From positions 1 to 41,041 of the forward strand of contig NZ_JAIUMR010000016.1 in NCBI RefSeq assembly GCF_022565475.1: DNA of 41,041 nucleotides. The letters are read 5' to 3'. Below, in pieces: positions 1 to 9,658 of the stretch. How positions within the stretch are numbered: position 1 is the first letter of the stretch; each line of letters starts with the position of its first letter. The translations under genes were made by a program, and so were the position numbers. The stretch is from Aliidiomarina sp. Lineage in GTDB: Bacteria; Pseudomonadota; Gammaproteobacteria; Enterobacterales; Alteromonadaceae. The notes beneath the pieces are model-generated. The model was not told the DNA's origin. It ran no database searches and saw only the letters and a list, made by a program, of their open reading frames with translations.

Positions 1-127
1 CGCTACTGCCAATTCACTTTCAAAACGCATAAAAAAATCCGCAATTAGAGAACCTAATTACGGATTTTGAACCCTTCTAAGGATCGGTCAACCGATCGCG
101 AAAATTTCTTAACTGATCGGCATTACC
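1..127. repeat. Left copy of a perfect 127-bp terminal inverted repeat
   Basis: Bases 1-127 are the exact reverse complement of 40915-41041; the two copies diverge at base 128 (C here, G in the complement of 40914). The repeat holds a terminator-like hairpin (31-68) and a small palindrome at 82-97. An identity of exactly 127 bases equals a k-mer length commonly used in short-read assembly, so the likeliest reading is that the contig enters and leaves the same multi-copy sequence. What that sequence is cannot be told from this fragment. Confidence 0.97.
31..68 (-). terminator. Rho-independent terminator inside the left repeat, probably serving the merC-like gene
   Basis: A 10-bp stem (39-48 with 54-63, loop 49-53) is followed on the minus strand by a run of seven T (complement of 31-37). 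The stem extends by A-T pairs to 34-68, so it could also work weakly in the other direction. It lies about 100 bases beyond the stop codon of the minus-strand gene at 166-585. Confidence 0.65.
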
Positions 128-165
128 CAATTCGGCGCCTTTATTTTAATGTTTGCAACCTGCTT

Positions 166-585
166 TTAAGTCGTCGGGTGCTCTGCCGCTGTAATTGCTT
201 CTTCCACTTGCTCACATGGTTTACGATTTTTAGCACGGCATAGATGCAAATTCAGAGTATGCGCGATCACTAGGAATGCCGCACCAAAGACGATCAATAG
301 TGGCTCCCAGCCATGACCGAAAAAATCCTTATTGAAATACAACACACCGCCCAAGGTCAGCAATACGAGTGGCCACGGGCTTTGATGGTGGCGAATACCG
401 AGAACAATCGCAATTCCCCCTATCAGCAGCGAGATCGATAGAATAATTCGTTCAAACAACTCGAAACCCAAAAATGACAAGCCCATGAGTGCCAACGTCG
501 GTAACACGACGGGCACCAGCAAACAATGCAGCGCGCATAAAACGGCAACAATGATTCCGGCTTTATCTAGGGGTTTATGGTGCAT
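166..585 (-). CDS. MerC-domain integral membrane protein, probably Zur-regulated
   Basis: A 139-residue protein with about four hydrophobic segments. The N-terminal helix carries the Cys-x2-His-Cys pattern (CALHC, residues 17-21) typical of MerC-type proteins, and a second Cys lies in the LHLCR segment near residue 116. MerC is known as an inner-membrane mercuric ion carrier. No other mer gene (merR, merT, merP, merA) is present, so mercury resistance is not supported. Many chromosomal MerC-like proteins of marine gammaproteobacteria have no assigned substrate. The operator upstream (630-652) looks like a Zur box, which points to zinc or metal homeostasis. A GGAG lies about 10 bases before the ATG. 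The family call is fairly firm; the transported metal is inference. Confidence 0.8.
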   Translation of the reverse strand: MHHKPLDKAGIIVAVLCALHCLLVPVVLPTLALMGLSFLGFELFERIILSISLLIGGIAIVLGIRHHQSPWPLVLLTLGGVLYFNKDFFGHGWEPLLIVFGAAFLVIAHTLNLHLCRAKNRKPCEQVEEAITAAEHPTT

Positions 586-629
586 ACTTCGACTCCGTCA
601 AACTTAAGAATGCTCCGCGAGGTGAGCAA

Positions 630-652
630 GGGGTGTAATAGTATAACATTTC
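630..652 (-). promoter_or_regulatory. Probable Zur box overlapping the promoter of the merC-like gene
   Basis: A 23-bp imperfect palindrome. On the gene strand it reads GAAATGTTATA, C, TATTACACCCC. The first half is identical to the half-site of the gammaproteobacterial Zur consensus; the second half keeps 7 of 11 positions. It starts 45 bases before the ATG at 585. A possible promoter (TTGGCG at 661-666, 15-base spacer, TATACT at 640-645, minus strand) overlaps it, so bound Zur would block the -10 box. This is a visual consensus match. Confidence 0.7.
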
Positions 653-727
653 ATCTTCAGCGCCAAGTGCAGGCGGCTATTTTTTGAGCGCCTGCTCCAA
701 GGCGAGACAATCTGACACACCTGGGTG

Positions 728-1705
728 CTAGCAGCGGTCTATTGGAAAGCAGAGTGTTTCCGCAATCGAAGCTGCACCAAGCTTGAGCATCAATAAGCGA
801 TCCACTCCGACCGCAACACCAGCGCATTCGGGCATGCCAGCGGCAAGTGCCGCGAGTAATTGCTCATCAATTGGCTGTGGCTGCAGACCGTTCGCCAACC
901 GTTGCTGATTGTCAGCGTGAAAGCGTTCGGCTTGTAAGGCAGCATCAGTCAATTCCCAGAATCCGTTGGCGAGTTCAAGACCACGAAAAAATAGCTCGAA
1001 ACGACGCGACATTCGCGTGTCTGCCGGATCCAGCTTCGCTAAAGCTGCTTGCGATGCTGGGAAGTGGGTAACATAACAGGGGCGTTCTTGGCCAATGCGT
1101 GGTTCGATAATAACGCTCATCACCAATTGCAACACGGTATCAAGGGAGTCCGCCGCGGTGACCACACCGTCGTAACCGTTGGCGCTTAAATAATCGAGCA
1201 ACTTGCCCTGCGCATTGCTTGCAAACGGGTCTATGCCAACGATGTCGAGAAACGCGTGCTGATATGTGATTTGCTCTGCAGGCTCTGTACTGAGCAGTTC
1301 TTGCATCAGCTCATCCAGCTCCTGCATCAACTGATAGTCGTCATAACCAGGGCGGTACCATTCCAACATCGTGAATTCAGGATTATGCCGACGGCTAATC
1401 TCATCGTCGCGAAACACTTTACACAGTTGAAAAATAGGACCGCTTCCCGCTGCCAAGAGGCGTTTCATGGCATATTCAGGTGAGGTTTGCAGGAAGAGCG
1501 TCGTCGGCTCTGGCATACCCGGTCCGGACAAGCGCGTGCTTAGATTGTGCACATGTAAGTCGGTTACACCGGCCCGCGCCAATATCGGCGTTTCGACTTC
1601 GAGCACACCTCGACGCCGAAAAAAAGCGCGGATGCTCGCCTGCAAATCCGCGCGTTCTTTGATAGCTTGCAACGTTGCTGCAGGCCGCCAGTCAAGTTCA
1701 GTCAT
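728..1705 (-). CDS. epmA: EF-P--(R)-beta-lysine ligase EpmA (PoxA/GenX/YjeA)
   Basis: A 325-residue homologue of the catalytic domain of class II lysyl-tRNA synthetase, without a tRNA anticodon-binding domain. It activates (R)-beta-lysine with ATP and attaches it to Lys34 of EF-P. The sequence shows class II motif 2 (FRDDEISRRHNPEFTMLEWY, about residues 98-117) and a motif 3-like VGVDRLLML near the C-terminus. Length and start match the family. It lies 2 bases downstream of efp on the same strand, so the modifying enzyme and its substrate are almost certainly one operon. Confidence 0.97.
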   Translation of the reverse strand: MTELDWRPAATLQAIKERADLQASIRAFFRRRGVLEVETPILARAGVTDLHVHNLSTRLSGPGMPEPTTLFLQTSPEYAMKRLLAAGSGPIFQLCKVFRDDEISRRHNPEFTMLEWYRPGYDDYQLMQELDELMQELLSTEPAEQITYQHAFLDIVGIDPFASNAQGKLLDYLSANGYDGVVTAADSLDTVLQLVMSVIIEPRIGQERPCYVTHFPASQAALAKLDPADTRMSRRFELFFRGLELANGFWELTDAALQAERFHADNQQRLANGLQPQPIDEQLLAALAAGMPECAGVAVGVDRLLMLKLGAASIAETLCFPIDRC

Positions 1706-1707
1706 GT

Positions 1708-2274
1708 TTACTTCACGCGTGAAACGTATTCGCCGCTACGAGTATCCACTTTAATCACTTCACCAATTTGTACGAACAATGGTACACGGACGACTGCGCC
1801 TGTTGATAATGTTGCTGGCTTACCACCGGTACCAGCAGTATCGCCTTTCAGGCCAGGATCGGTTTCAGTGATTTCCAATTCAACAAAGTTAGGTGGGGCA
1901 ACGTTAATCGGCTTACCGTTCCATAAGGTTAAGGTACACACGTCTTGCTCGACCAACCATTTTTTATTGTCGCCAACCGCTGCGTCATCAGCAGCGAGCT
2001 GCTCGAACGTTTCGTTGTTCATGAAGTGCCAGAACTCACCATCGCTGTAGAGGTAAGCTAACTCGACATCGACAACATCAGCACCTTCAACACTATCACC
2101 TGACTTAAACGTCTTCTCGACCACTTTGCCTGACAATAACTTGCGAATGCGCACACGGTTGAACGCTTGGCCTTTACCAGGCTTTACCATTTCGTTCTCA
2201 AGAATTGCGCACGGCTCGCCGTCCTGCATAATCTTCAAACCAGCTTTAAATTCATTCGTACTATAATTGGCCAT
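1708..2274 (-). CDS. efp: Elongation factor P
   Basis: A 188-residue translation factor that rescues ribosomes stalled at polyproline stretches. The start chosen is the ATG at 2272-2274, which gives the family N-terminus [10 protein letters not shown] and has GAGGGGCG just upstream. The reading frame stays open further 5' to 2415, but those extra 47 residues are not part of EF-P and would run into the divergent epmB. The modification loop reads PGKGQAF with the acceptor Lys at position 34, the residue beta-lysylated by EpmA and EpmB, both encoded alongside. Domains I to III are complete. Confidence 0.97.
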   Translation of the reverse strand: MANYSTNEFKAGLKIMQDGEPCAILENEMVKPGKGQAFNRVRIRKLLSGKVVEKTFKSGDSVEGADVVDVELAYLYSDGEFWHFMNNETFEQLAADDAAVGDNKKWLVEQDVCTLTLWNGKPINVAPPNFVELEITETDPGLKGDTAGTGGKPATLSTGAVVRVPLFVQIGEVIKVDTRSGEYVSRVK

Positions 2275-2390
2275 ACGCCCCTCATACCCTAAAGCACTAA
2301 TTAAACCGGCGTAATAATAAACCAAAGCCGGATAACTTTCAGGTAAAATGATAGCAAATCCGTAATGAAAAGCAGAAGGTTGTTTTATCT

Positions 2391-3380
2391 GTGCCGTTAG
2401 AAATTCGTGAACCATGGCAGCTAGAGCTCGCGCAGTCCTATACTAATCCCGCACAACTGGCTGAGTTTCTTGAACTTTCTCCAGAGTGGGCAGCTCAGCA
2501 TGGGCAAGCGCGAAAGTTATTTTCGATGCGTGTTCCGCGTCCTTTTGCTGAACTCATGGAAAAAGGTAATCCTCGGGATCCATTACTCCTGCAAGTCATG
2601 CCATTAACAGATGAGTTCCTCGAGGTGCCCGGCTATCAGGTCGATCCGCTTGCTGAAGCGGAACATTCTCCCGCTCCCGGATTGCTACACAAGTATACGA
2701 GTCGTGTTCTAATTATCTTTCGCGGCGGCTGCGCAGTGAACTGTCGTTATTGCTTCCGACGTCACTTTCCTTATGCAGATCATCAATTAAAGCGAGAAGA
2801 TTGGGACAAAATTGAGCGCTATTTGAACGATCACCCGCAAATTAACGAGGTCATATTAAGTGGCGGCGATCCACTTATGGCTAAAGAACAACACCTATTT
2901 GAGGCAATACAGCGCATTGAGCAGTTTGCCAATATCAAACGTCTGCGGATTCATACCCGCCTGCCAATTGTCATTCCGTCGCGCTTGACACAGTCATTAC
3001 TGGAGGTGTTAACGTCGAGTCGCTTACAAAGCGTTTTGGTACTGCATGCGAATCATGCCCGTGAGATATCTCCCGAATTAAAGCACCAGCTTGCGAAGTT
3101 TCGTCAACAGGGGGTTTGGCTATTGAATCAAAGCGTGTTGCTAAAAGACATCAATGATTCCGTCGAAGCACTTTCGGCGTTGAGCGAAGCGCTGTTTCAA
3201 GCAGGCATTCAGCCCTATTATTTACACCAACTGGATACGGTTGCCGGTGCGGCACATTTCGCTGTAGATGACGCGAAGGCTATGCGCTTGAGTGCGGAGT
3301 TGCGTAAGCAACTGCCCGGTTTTTTAGTCCCCACGCTGGTTCGTGAGATCCCTGGCGAACCCAATAAAACGCCACTTTGA
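2391..3380 (+). CDS. epmB: EF-P beta-lysylation protein EpmB (lysine 2,3-aminomutase, YjeK)
   Basis: A 329-residue radical SAM, PLP-dependent enzyme that converts (S)-alpha-lysine to (R)-beta-lysine for EF-P. The [4Fe-4S] ligands form CAVNCRYC (Cys114, Cys118, Cys121), followed by FRRHFPYA. The C-terminal NKTPL contains the Lys (about 326) that corresponds to the PLP lysine of the family. I take GTG at 2391 as start because it places the conserved W-x-x-x-L-A segment at the usual distance; no in-frame ATG fits as well. It is divergent from efp with 116 bases between the starts, so this short gap must hold both promoters. Confidence 0.96.
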   Translation: MPLEIREPWQLELAQSYTNPAQLAEFLELSPEWAAQHGQARKLFSMRVPRPFAELMEKGNPRDPLLLQVMPLTDEFLEVPGYQVDPLAEAEHSPAPGLLHKYTSRVLIIFRGGCAVNCRYCFRRHFPYADHQLKREDWDKIERYLNDHPQINEVILSGGDPLMAKEQHLFEAIQRIEQFANIKRLRIHTRLPIVIPSRLTQSLLEVLTSSRLQSVLVLHANHAREISPELKHQLAKFRQQGVWLLNQSVLLKDINDSVEALSALSEALFQAGIQPYYLHQLDTVAGAAHFAVDDAKAMRLSAELRKQLPGFLVPTLVREIPGEPNKTPL

Positions 3381-3383
3381 CCC

Positions 3384-3414
3384 ACAAAAAAAGCCTGACC
3401 ACGAGGGTCAGGCT
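3384..3414 (-). terminator. Terminator of the DUF3016 gene
   Basis: A perfect 9-bp stem (3392-3400 with 3406-3414, loop ACGAG) is followed on the minus strand by seven T. On the plus strand the same hairpin, just after epmB, lacks a T run, so it mainly serves the minus-strand gene. Confidence 0.85.
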
Positions 3415-3437
3415 GAAGGGGTTACTGTGAAACTAGA

Positions 3438-3962
3438 TTAGTCCTGCTTAAACTCGTTCTTAAACCACTCAGCGACCATAGGCTTCTCGTACTCTAAGAG
3501 GTTACCGCCGCGACTACTTGACGGGGTCGACAAACGACTTTGTCCAGGTAATTCACGTCCGCGCATGCGCGATTCACCTTCTTGAATGACTTCACCGTCA
3601 CTACCAACCAATTGATAGGAGAGCTGCATCATTGGGAAGTCATGACCGCGAACCACACGCATTTCACGTGGGATGCCGTTAATATTGTGGTACTCAATCG
3701 CACCCGCTAAGTCCACATTAGTGACCGTAATATGCAGCGTCTGATCGCTCGGCAACTCACTCGCGAGCTCCGCGAATATTTCTTCAAAGCGCGCAAAGAC
3801 ATTCTCTTGAAAACGTTTTTGGCTGCCATCAGCCGCTTGCACGTCCACATATTTACTTGGTTCTTCCCAAGTTACTTTTACGTCCGCAGCGTTTGCAGCG
3901 GATAAGCCAGTTATGGGCAGCATGAGACCTGCTGCCATGGCAAAAGCGATTACCTTCGACAT
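3438..3962 (-). CDS. DUF3016 family exported protein
   Basis: A 174-residue protein of unknown function. It has a signal peptide (residues 1-25, ending ANA before ADVKV), so it should be periplasmic. The mature part starts with VTWEEPSKYVDV and continues with RFQE and TLHITVTNVDLAG, the pattern I associate with the DUF3016 family. There is no catalytic motif I recognise. The ATG is preceded by a strong AAGGAGGG site. It stands alone between its own terminator and the groEL terminator, so it is probably monocistronic. Confidence 0.8.
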   Translation of the reverse strand: MSKVIAFAMAAGLMLPITGLSAANAADVKVTWEEPSKYVDVQAADGSQKRFQENVFARFEEIFAELASELPSDQTLHITVTNVDLAGAIEYHNINGIPREMRVVRGHDFPMMQLSYQLVGSDGEVIQEGESRMRGRELPGQSRLSTPSSSRGGNLLEYEKPMVAEWFKNEFKQD

Positions 3963-4060
3963 AGGCCCTCCTTATATCAATGTTAAGTGCCTGTCTTAGT
4001 TATAGGGGATTGGGGGGTAAACAACAAGGTCGATTTTGTCAAGAAATGTAAGAATACTGC

Positions 4061-4087
4061 AAAAAAAACCGCGCCGAAGCGCGGTTT
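4061..4087 (-). terminator. Terminator of groESL
   Basis: GC-rich stem AACCGCGC with GCGCGGTT (4067-4074 with 4079-4086) closed by a tetraloop that reads TTCG on the minus strand, then a T run (complement of 4061-4066). It lies about 35 bases past the groEL stop codon. Confidence 0.92.
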
Positions 4088-4121
4088 CTCTTGGAAATTA
4101 AGTAATTGAATTTTAAATCAA

Positions 4122-5801
<1,680 letters not shown>

Positions 5802-5808
5802 TTAATCA

Positions 5809-6099
5809 TTACTCGACGATCGCTAAAATGTCCGATTCGCTCATGATTAAGTACTCTTCGCCGTCAATTTTTTCAGCTTTGACGCCGTAGCCATCATTGA
5901 ACAAAACGACATCGCCAACTTTTACGTCCAATGGCTGGACATCACCACTGTCGAGAATGCGACCGTTACCGACGGCTACCACTTCTCCGCGCGTTGATTT
6001 TTCTGCTGCAGAGCCGGTTAAAACAATACCGCCCGGTGATTTGCTTTCGGCTTCAGCACGCTTAACAATCACACGATCATGTAATGGACGAAGTTTCAT
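5809..6099 (-). CDS. groES: 10 kDa co-chaperonin GroES
   Basis: A 96-residue GroES that forms the heptameric cap of GroEL. The start is the ATG at 6097-6099, giving [10 protein letters not shown]; the frame is open 15 codons upstream, but that would exceed the family length. The GGAG before this ATG supports it. The mobile loop ([12 protein letters not shown]) is intact. It is the first gene of the groESL operon, with a sigma-32-type promoter about 75-105 bases upstream. Confidence 0.98.
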   Translation of the reverse strand: MKLRPLHDRVIVKRAEAESKSPGGIVLTGSAAEKSTRGEVVAVGNGRILDSGDVQPLDVKVGDVVLFNDGYGVKAEKIDGEEYLIMSESDILAIVE

Positions 6100-6174
6100 T
6101 CGAGATACTCCCATATCTATGTTTACGATTAACGAAAGGCCCAATGGCCGGTGTTAAAGATGTTTGTGCACTAA

Positions 6175-6202
6175 CAATGGGGGCTAGCTATGGATTTCCA
6201 AG
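6175..6202 (-). promoter_or_regulatory. Sigma-32 heat-shock promoter of groESL
   Basis: On the minus strand CTTGGA (6197-6202), a 14-base spacer and CCCCATTG (6175-6182) closely match the sigma-32 consensus CTTGAA / CCCCATNT with its usual spacing. The promoter sits inside an 8-bp inverted repeat (6178-6185 with 6201-6208). No CIRCE element is visible, so HrcA control is not indicated. Confidence 0.88.
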
Positions 6203-6220
6203 CCCCCAGCGAAAAAATTT

Positions 6221-6727
6221 TTATTTTTTTGCGTCGTCATCATCACGGCGCAAGCGGTCCCGCTCCGGATCGACATACTCGCCTTCAAAAACGTCACCGT
6301 CTCCGCGCTGACGGTCTTGCTGAGACGGGCGCTGGCGTTGGTGAAAACCGAAAGCTTGACCATGCACCATTTGAACTTGCATTCGTTGCATCATTTTCTT
6401 CGCAAGGCTAACGCGCACGGGCGGCAACACGATCACCAATGCAAATAAATCGGTTACAAATCCGGGCGTAACAAACATGAGTCCGGCAACAAAAAGTAAG
6501 ATTCCGCTCGCAAGCTCAATACTGGGTAACTCACCCATTGCCATTTTTTGCTGAGCACGTTGCCAAGACTGGAGACCTTGGCTTCGGACCAAAGACGCAC
6601 CGATGACCGCAGTGACAATTAATAGTAATACGGTGTTGATACCGCCTATGACCTGTCCCACTTGAATGAGTACTAAAATCTCAATAATGGGCATGCCGAT
6701 AAATAAAAGTAGTAAAAGTGGGAACAT
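6221..6727 (-). CDS. fxsA: FxsA family inner-membrane protein
   Basis: A 168-residue membrane protein. In E. coli, FxsA relieves exclusion of phage T7 by F-plasmid PifA; its normal cellular job is unclear. The sequence has three to four hydrophobic segments, the family pieces IEI, QVGQVIGG, GASLVRSQG and the PGFVTDLFAL block, then a charged C-terminal tail with the conserved FEGEY. I start at the ATG at 6727 (MFPLLLLLFIGMP), which has AGGAAAG upstream and places the first helix at the N-terminus; an upstream ATG at 6766 would add 13 unlikely residues. It lies directly upstream of groES in the same direction. Confidence 0.9.
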   Translation of the reverse strand: MFPLLLLLFIGMPIIEILVLIQVGQVIGGINTVLLLIVTAVIGASLVRSQGLQSWQRAQQKMAMGELPSIELASGILLFVAGLMFVTPGFVTDLFALVIVLPPVRVSLAKKMMQRMQVQMVHGQAFGFHQRQRPSQQDRQRGDGDVFEGEYVDPERDRLRRDDDDAKK

Positions 6728-6849
6728 AAGCTTTCCTATCTTGGTTACTCTGCTGAGATGGGGCATAGTGTTAGCAAATTCAAGGCTGCACGGACAAAAA
6801 GTAATCGTTTTCTGACAAAAAACGTAATTGACATAATTAGGGGTATTTC

Positions 6850-7173
6850 ATGAGCACTGATGCTGTCGTGGTCTATTGCACGGTTCCAGATATCAATACC
6901 GGCAAACGTATTGCTGCAGAAGTGGTAGAACAACACTATGCCGCATGTGTGAACATTCTGCCGTCTATTTTGTCTGTATACAGTTGGCAGGACAAAATCG
7001 AGGAAGACCAAGAATGCCTACTCCTAATCAAAACGACCCAAGCATGTTACCCTAAGCTGGAGCAATCACTGCTCGCCTTGCATCCGTACGATACACCCGA
7101 GGTGATTGCTGTGCCGATTGCCATGGGGGCACCAGATTACTTGGCATGGATAACGACAAACACGCGAGGTTAA
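6850..7173 (+). CDS. cutA: Divalent cation tolerance protein CutA
   Basis: A 107-residue small trimeric protein linked to copper tolerance in E. coli, with no settled biochemical role. It shows the family features: the opening VVVYCTVPD, AACVNILP, the SVYSWQDKIEEDQECLLLIKT core and the closing HPYDTPEVIAVPI. It is divergent from fxsA and directly ahead of dsbD, the same pairing as in E. coli. The following frame is open from within its last codons, so translation may be coupled. Confidence 0.97.
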   Translation: MSTDAVVVYCTVPDINTGKRIAAEVVEQHYAACVNILPSILSVYSWQDKIEEDQECLLLIKTTQACYPKLEQSLLALHPYDTPEVIAVPIAMGAPDYLAWITTNTRG

Positions 7174-7217
7174 CGACCTTTAGCGACCTGAATCAACTGA
7201 TAAGTAGAAGCCGTACT

Positions 7218-9008
7218 ATGTTAAACCTGCAAGATATTCGAACCTTATGGTCTGTCACTTTTTCTCGTTTCTTATTGCTTTTTGCCGCCGTTTTCATGCT
7301 GTCAGCGCATCCCACGGCACAGGCACAACAGTCGTTTTTCGGGAACAATAGCAGTGAGTTCTTGCCCGTTCAGCAAGCCTTCCCGTTTTCCTATGAACAA
7401 GACGGCGATATTCTGCATTTATACTTCGAGATTGCTGAAGGCTATTACCTCTACGAACATCGCTTTGGTTTAACGCCTGAACATTTCGTCAGTGAATTTG
7501 AAGTACCTGAAGGTAAGCCTTACAACGACGAGTTTTTCGGGGACGTGAACATTTTTCGCCATTATGTTGCGCTTACCGTTCATTTAGCTGAAGTCGAGAC
7601 TGGTGATGTCCTCACGGTCCGCTATCAAGGTTGCGCGGATGCGGGACTCTGTTATGCCCCTACGACCACTGAAGTTTATCTGCAAGCAACCTCGGGCGAG
7701 CTTGCGTCCGGTGGTTATCAACTGCAAGATTTCTCGACCGCTGGCGAGCCAACCGGACTTGCAGCCGTGTTGGCATCGGATAATCTGTGGTGGATTGCCG
7801 GCATCTTCTTTGTGCTAGGCATTGGCCTTGCATTCACACCCTGTGTTTTTCCGATGTACCCTATTTTGTCTGGCATCATCATTGGCCAACAACAAGGTGG
7901 TCAATCGAAACTGACCGCGCGCCGCGGCTTTGCGTTGTCATTTGTCTACGTGCAAGGCATGGCGATTACCTACACTGTGCTCGGCATTGTCGTTGCACTT
8001 GCTGGCATGCAGTATCAAGCCTATTTGCAACACCCGATTTTGCTCGGAACACTCGCTGCGCTATTTGTCGTTTTCGCTCTGGCTATGTTTGGTGTTTTCA
8101 ATTTTGATCTGCCTGCGAGCTGGAAGAACCGCCTTAATCAAATTTCTCAAAACCAAAAAGGCGGTGCTTACCCTAGTGTGTTCGCGATGGGCGCATTGTC
8201 AGGATTGATCGCCTCACCATGCACAACCGCGCCGCTTTCGGCCGCGCTCCTATTTATCGCTCAGTCGGGAGACATTGCTCTCGGTGGTATCGCTCTTTAC
8301 CTGCTTAGTTTAGGTATGGGTGTACCCTTGTTGTTGATTGGTGTTTCCGGCGGTAAGCTGCTACCGAAGAGTGGTCAGTGGATGAACACCGTGAAAATGC
8401 TCTTCGGCGTGCTGATGATCGCCGTTGCCCTGTTCTTAGTCGAACGTCTGCTCTCCGTTACCGTTGCCGGCTGGCTGTGGATCAGCTTTTTCGTAGTCAG
8501 TGCTGTGCTGGTTTATCGTGAACTTCAGCAGCAACTTAAATTGCGCGGGCGAATCGTGGCCGCTGTATTGCTGATTACCTATGCAGCCGCTGGAACACTT
8601 TGGCAAAAGCCCTATGTCGACGGTACCTTCCATGCGAATAAACTGGAGTTCACCTACGTGACGTCCTTGAGTGAACTCGAAGTCAAAGTCGACGAAGCGG
8701 CCGCGCGTGGCGAATGGGTCATGCTCGATCTCTATGCCGACTGGTGCACCGCCTGTTTGGAACTTGAGCGCTACACCTTTGCCAACGCAGAGGTACAGAC
8801 AACACTCGAAAACTTTACTGTGTTGCAAGCCGACGTGACCGCTGTGAATAACACCAATACGGAACTACTCAGCGCCTATCAGGTGCTCGGGTTACCGACT
8901 ATTTTATTCTTTGACCGCGACGGTAACGAACTTAGCGAATATCGTGTGACCGGCTTTATGAACGCGGAACGGTTTCAAGCTCATCTCGAGCGCATCATGG
9001 AACGATAG
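7218..9008 (+). CDS. dsbD: Thiol:disulfide interchange protein DsbD
   Basis: A 596-residue inner-membrane protein that carries electrons from cytoplasmic thioredoxin to periplasmic DsbC-type isomerases. Three parts are visible. The N-terminal periplasmic domain follows a signal peptide ending AQA and has Cys139 and Cys145 (CADAGLC). An eight-helix core has Cys209 (TPCVFP) and Cys335 (SPCTTAP). The C-terminal thioredoxin domain has Cys510-T-A-Cys513. All six redox cysteines are present. I prefer the ATG at 7218, which gives a normal signal peptide; an upstream ATG at 7146, overlapping cutA, would add 24 residues. The DsbC-like lipoprotein at 14037 is a plausible client. Confidence 0.96.
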   Translation: MLNLQDIRTLWSVTFSRFLLLFAAVFMLSAHPTAQAQQSFFGNNSSEFLPVQQAFPFSYEQDGDILHLYFEIAEGYYLYEHRFGLTPEHFVSEFEVPEGKPYNDEFFGDVNIFRHYVALTVHLAEVETGDVLTVRYQGCADAGLCYAPTTTEVYLQATSGELASGGYQLQDFSTAGEPTGLAAVLASDNLWWIAGIFFVLGIGLAFTPCVFPMYPILSGIIIGQQQGGQSKLTARRGFALSFVYVQGMAITYTVLGIVVALAGMQYQAYLQHPILLGTLAALFVVFALAMFGVFNFDLPASWKNRLNQISQNQKGGAYPSVFAMGALSGLIASPCTTAPLSAALLFIAQSGDIALGGIALYLLSLGMGVPLLLIGVSGGKLLPKSGQWMNTVKMLFGVLMIAVALFLVERLLSVTVAGWLWISFFVVSAVLVYRELQQQLKLRGRIVAAVLLITYAAAGTLWQKPYVDGTFHANKLEFTYVTSLSELEVKVDEAAARGEWVMLDLYADWCTACLELERYTFANAEVQTTLENFTVLQADVTAVNNTNTELLSAYQVLGLPTILFFDRDGNELSEYRVTGFMNAERFQAHLERIMER

Positions 9009-9011
9009 AAG

Positions 9012-9144
9012 TTTGCTGCGAACGTCGCTGATTAGACCAGTATTTTGCTGCGAATTGAAAAATTAGTCGTATAATGACCCGAACTTTTCGAAAAGTGTCG
9101 GGTCATTTTTATTATGGGCACGATAAACTAAACTTCGTAGCAAA
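9012..9144. promoter_or_regulatory. Three copies of an 11-bp motif before aroQ
   Basis: TTTGCTGCGAA occurs at 9012-9022 and again at 9044-9054, 32 bases (three helical turns) apart. An inverted copy with one mismatch (TTCGTAGCAAA) lies at 9134-9144. They surround a TATAAT box (9070-9075) and the hairpin at 9073-9110 in the dsbD-aroQ gap. The layout resembles an operator, but I recognise no regulator for it. Confidence 0.4.
9073..9110 (+). terminator. Long hairpin with T run between dsbD and aroQ
   Basis: AATGACCCGA pairs with the TCGGGTCATT arm, continued by the perfect palindrome ACTTTTCGAAAAGT (9083-9096) with one bulged G, and followed by TTTTT. It is the probable terminator of cutA-dsbD. 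A TATAAT (9070-9075) overlaps its first bases without a clear -35, so it could instead be a leader hairpin of the aroQ transcript. Confidence 0.75.
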
Positions 9145-9165
9145 TAGCGACACAATGGCAGCTTA

Positions 9166-9618
9166 ATGGCGAAAAAGAATCAAATCTTGGTCATCAATGG
9201 ACCAAACCTCAATTTGCTCGGTACTCGCGAGCCTGAAATTTATGGCGCGTTAACCCTGAGTGATATCGAGCGTCAACTGCAACTGCAGGCAGAGCAGTTG
9301 GGTGTCACCCTGTCGTTTATGCAAAGCAATCGCGAGCATGAACTGATTGAAGCAGTACAAGATGCCCGCAACGCCATCGACTTTATCATCATTAATCCAG
9401 CCGCTTATACCCATACCAGTATTGCCTTGCGCGATGCTTTCTCGGCGGTAGCCATTCCCTTTATTGAAGTGCACCTGTCCAATGTGCATAGTCGCGAAGC
9501 ATTTCGTCGTCATTCCTATTTTTCTGACCTTGCGCACGCTGTCATTTGCGGATGCGGTGCGCAAGGGTATGAGTTCGCTTTGGCAGCTGCCGTGAACTAT
9601 TTAAAACAAAACAATTAA
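9166..9618 (+). CDS. aroQ: Type II 3-dehydroquinate dehydratase
   Basis: A 150-residue enzyme of the shikimate pathway that dehydrates 3-dehydroquinate to 3-dehydroshikimate. It has the type II signature [17 protein letters not shown] with the catalytic Tyr, the [15 protein letters not shown] block, the catalytic-His region [15 protein letters not shown] and the closing [17 protein letters not shown]. The length is standard for the dodecameric type II enzyme. It stands directly ahead of accB and accC, the arrangement common in gammaproteobacteria. Confidence 0.98.
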   Translation: MAKKNQILVINGPNLNLLGTREPEIYGALTLSDIERQLQLQAEQLGVTLSFMQSNREHELIEAVQDARNAIDFIIINPAAYTHTSIALRDAFSAVAIPFIEVHLSNVHSREAFRRHSYFSDLAHAVICGCGAQGYEFALAAAVNYLKQNN

Positions 9619-9658
9619 AACGACTCATTTACGCTCACAGCAAAAGGTTATTGAAACA

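Noticed and set aside
166-585. Mercury resistance operon
   Set aside because: Only a MerC-like gene is present, with no merR, merA, merT or merP, and the operator looks like a Zur box and not a MerR site.
669-695. Hairpin GCAGGCG with CGCCTGC downstream of epmA as its terminator
   Set aside because: The 7-bp stem has a long loop and no T run on either side.
2275-2415. N-terminal extension of EF-P in the same open frame
   Set aside because: EF-P has a fixed length with Lys34; the internal ATG at 2274 gives exactly that and has a good ribosome site, while the extension runs into the divergent epmB.
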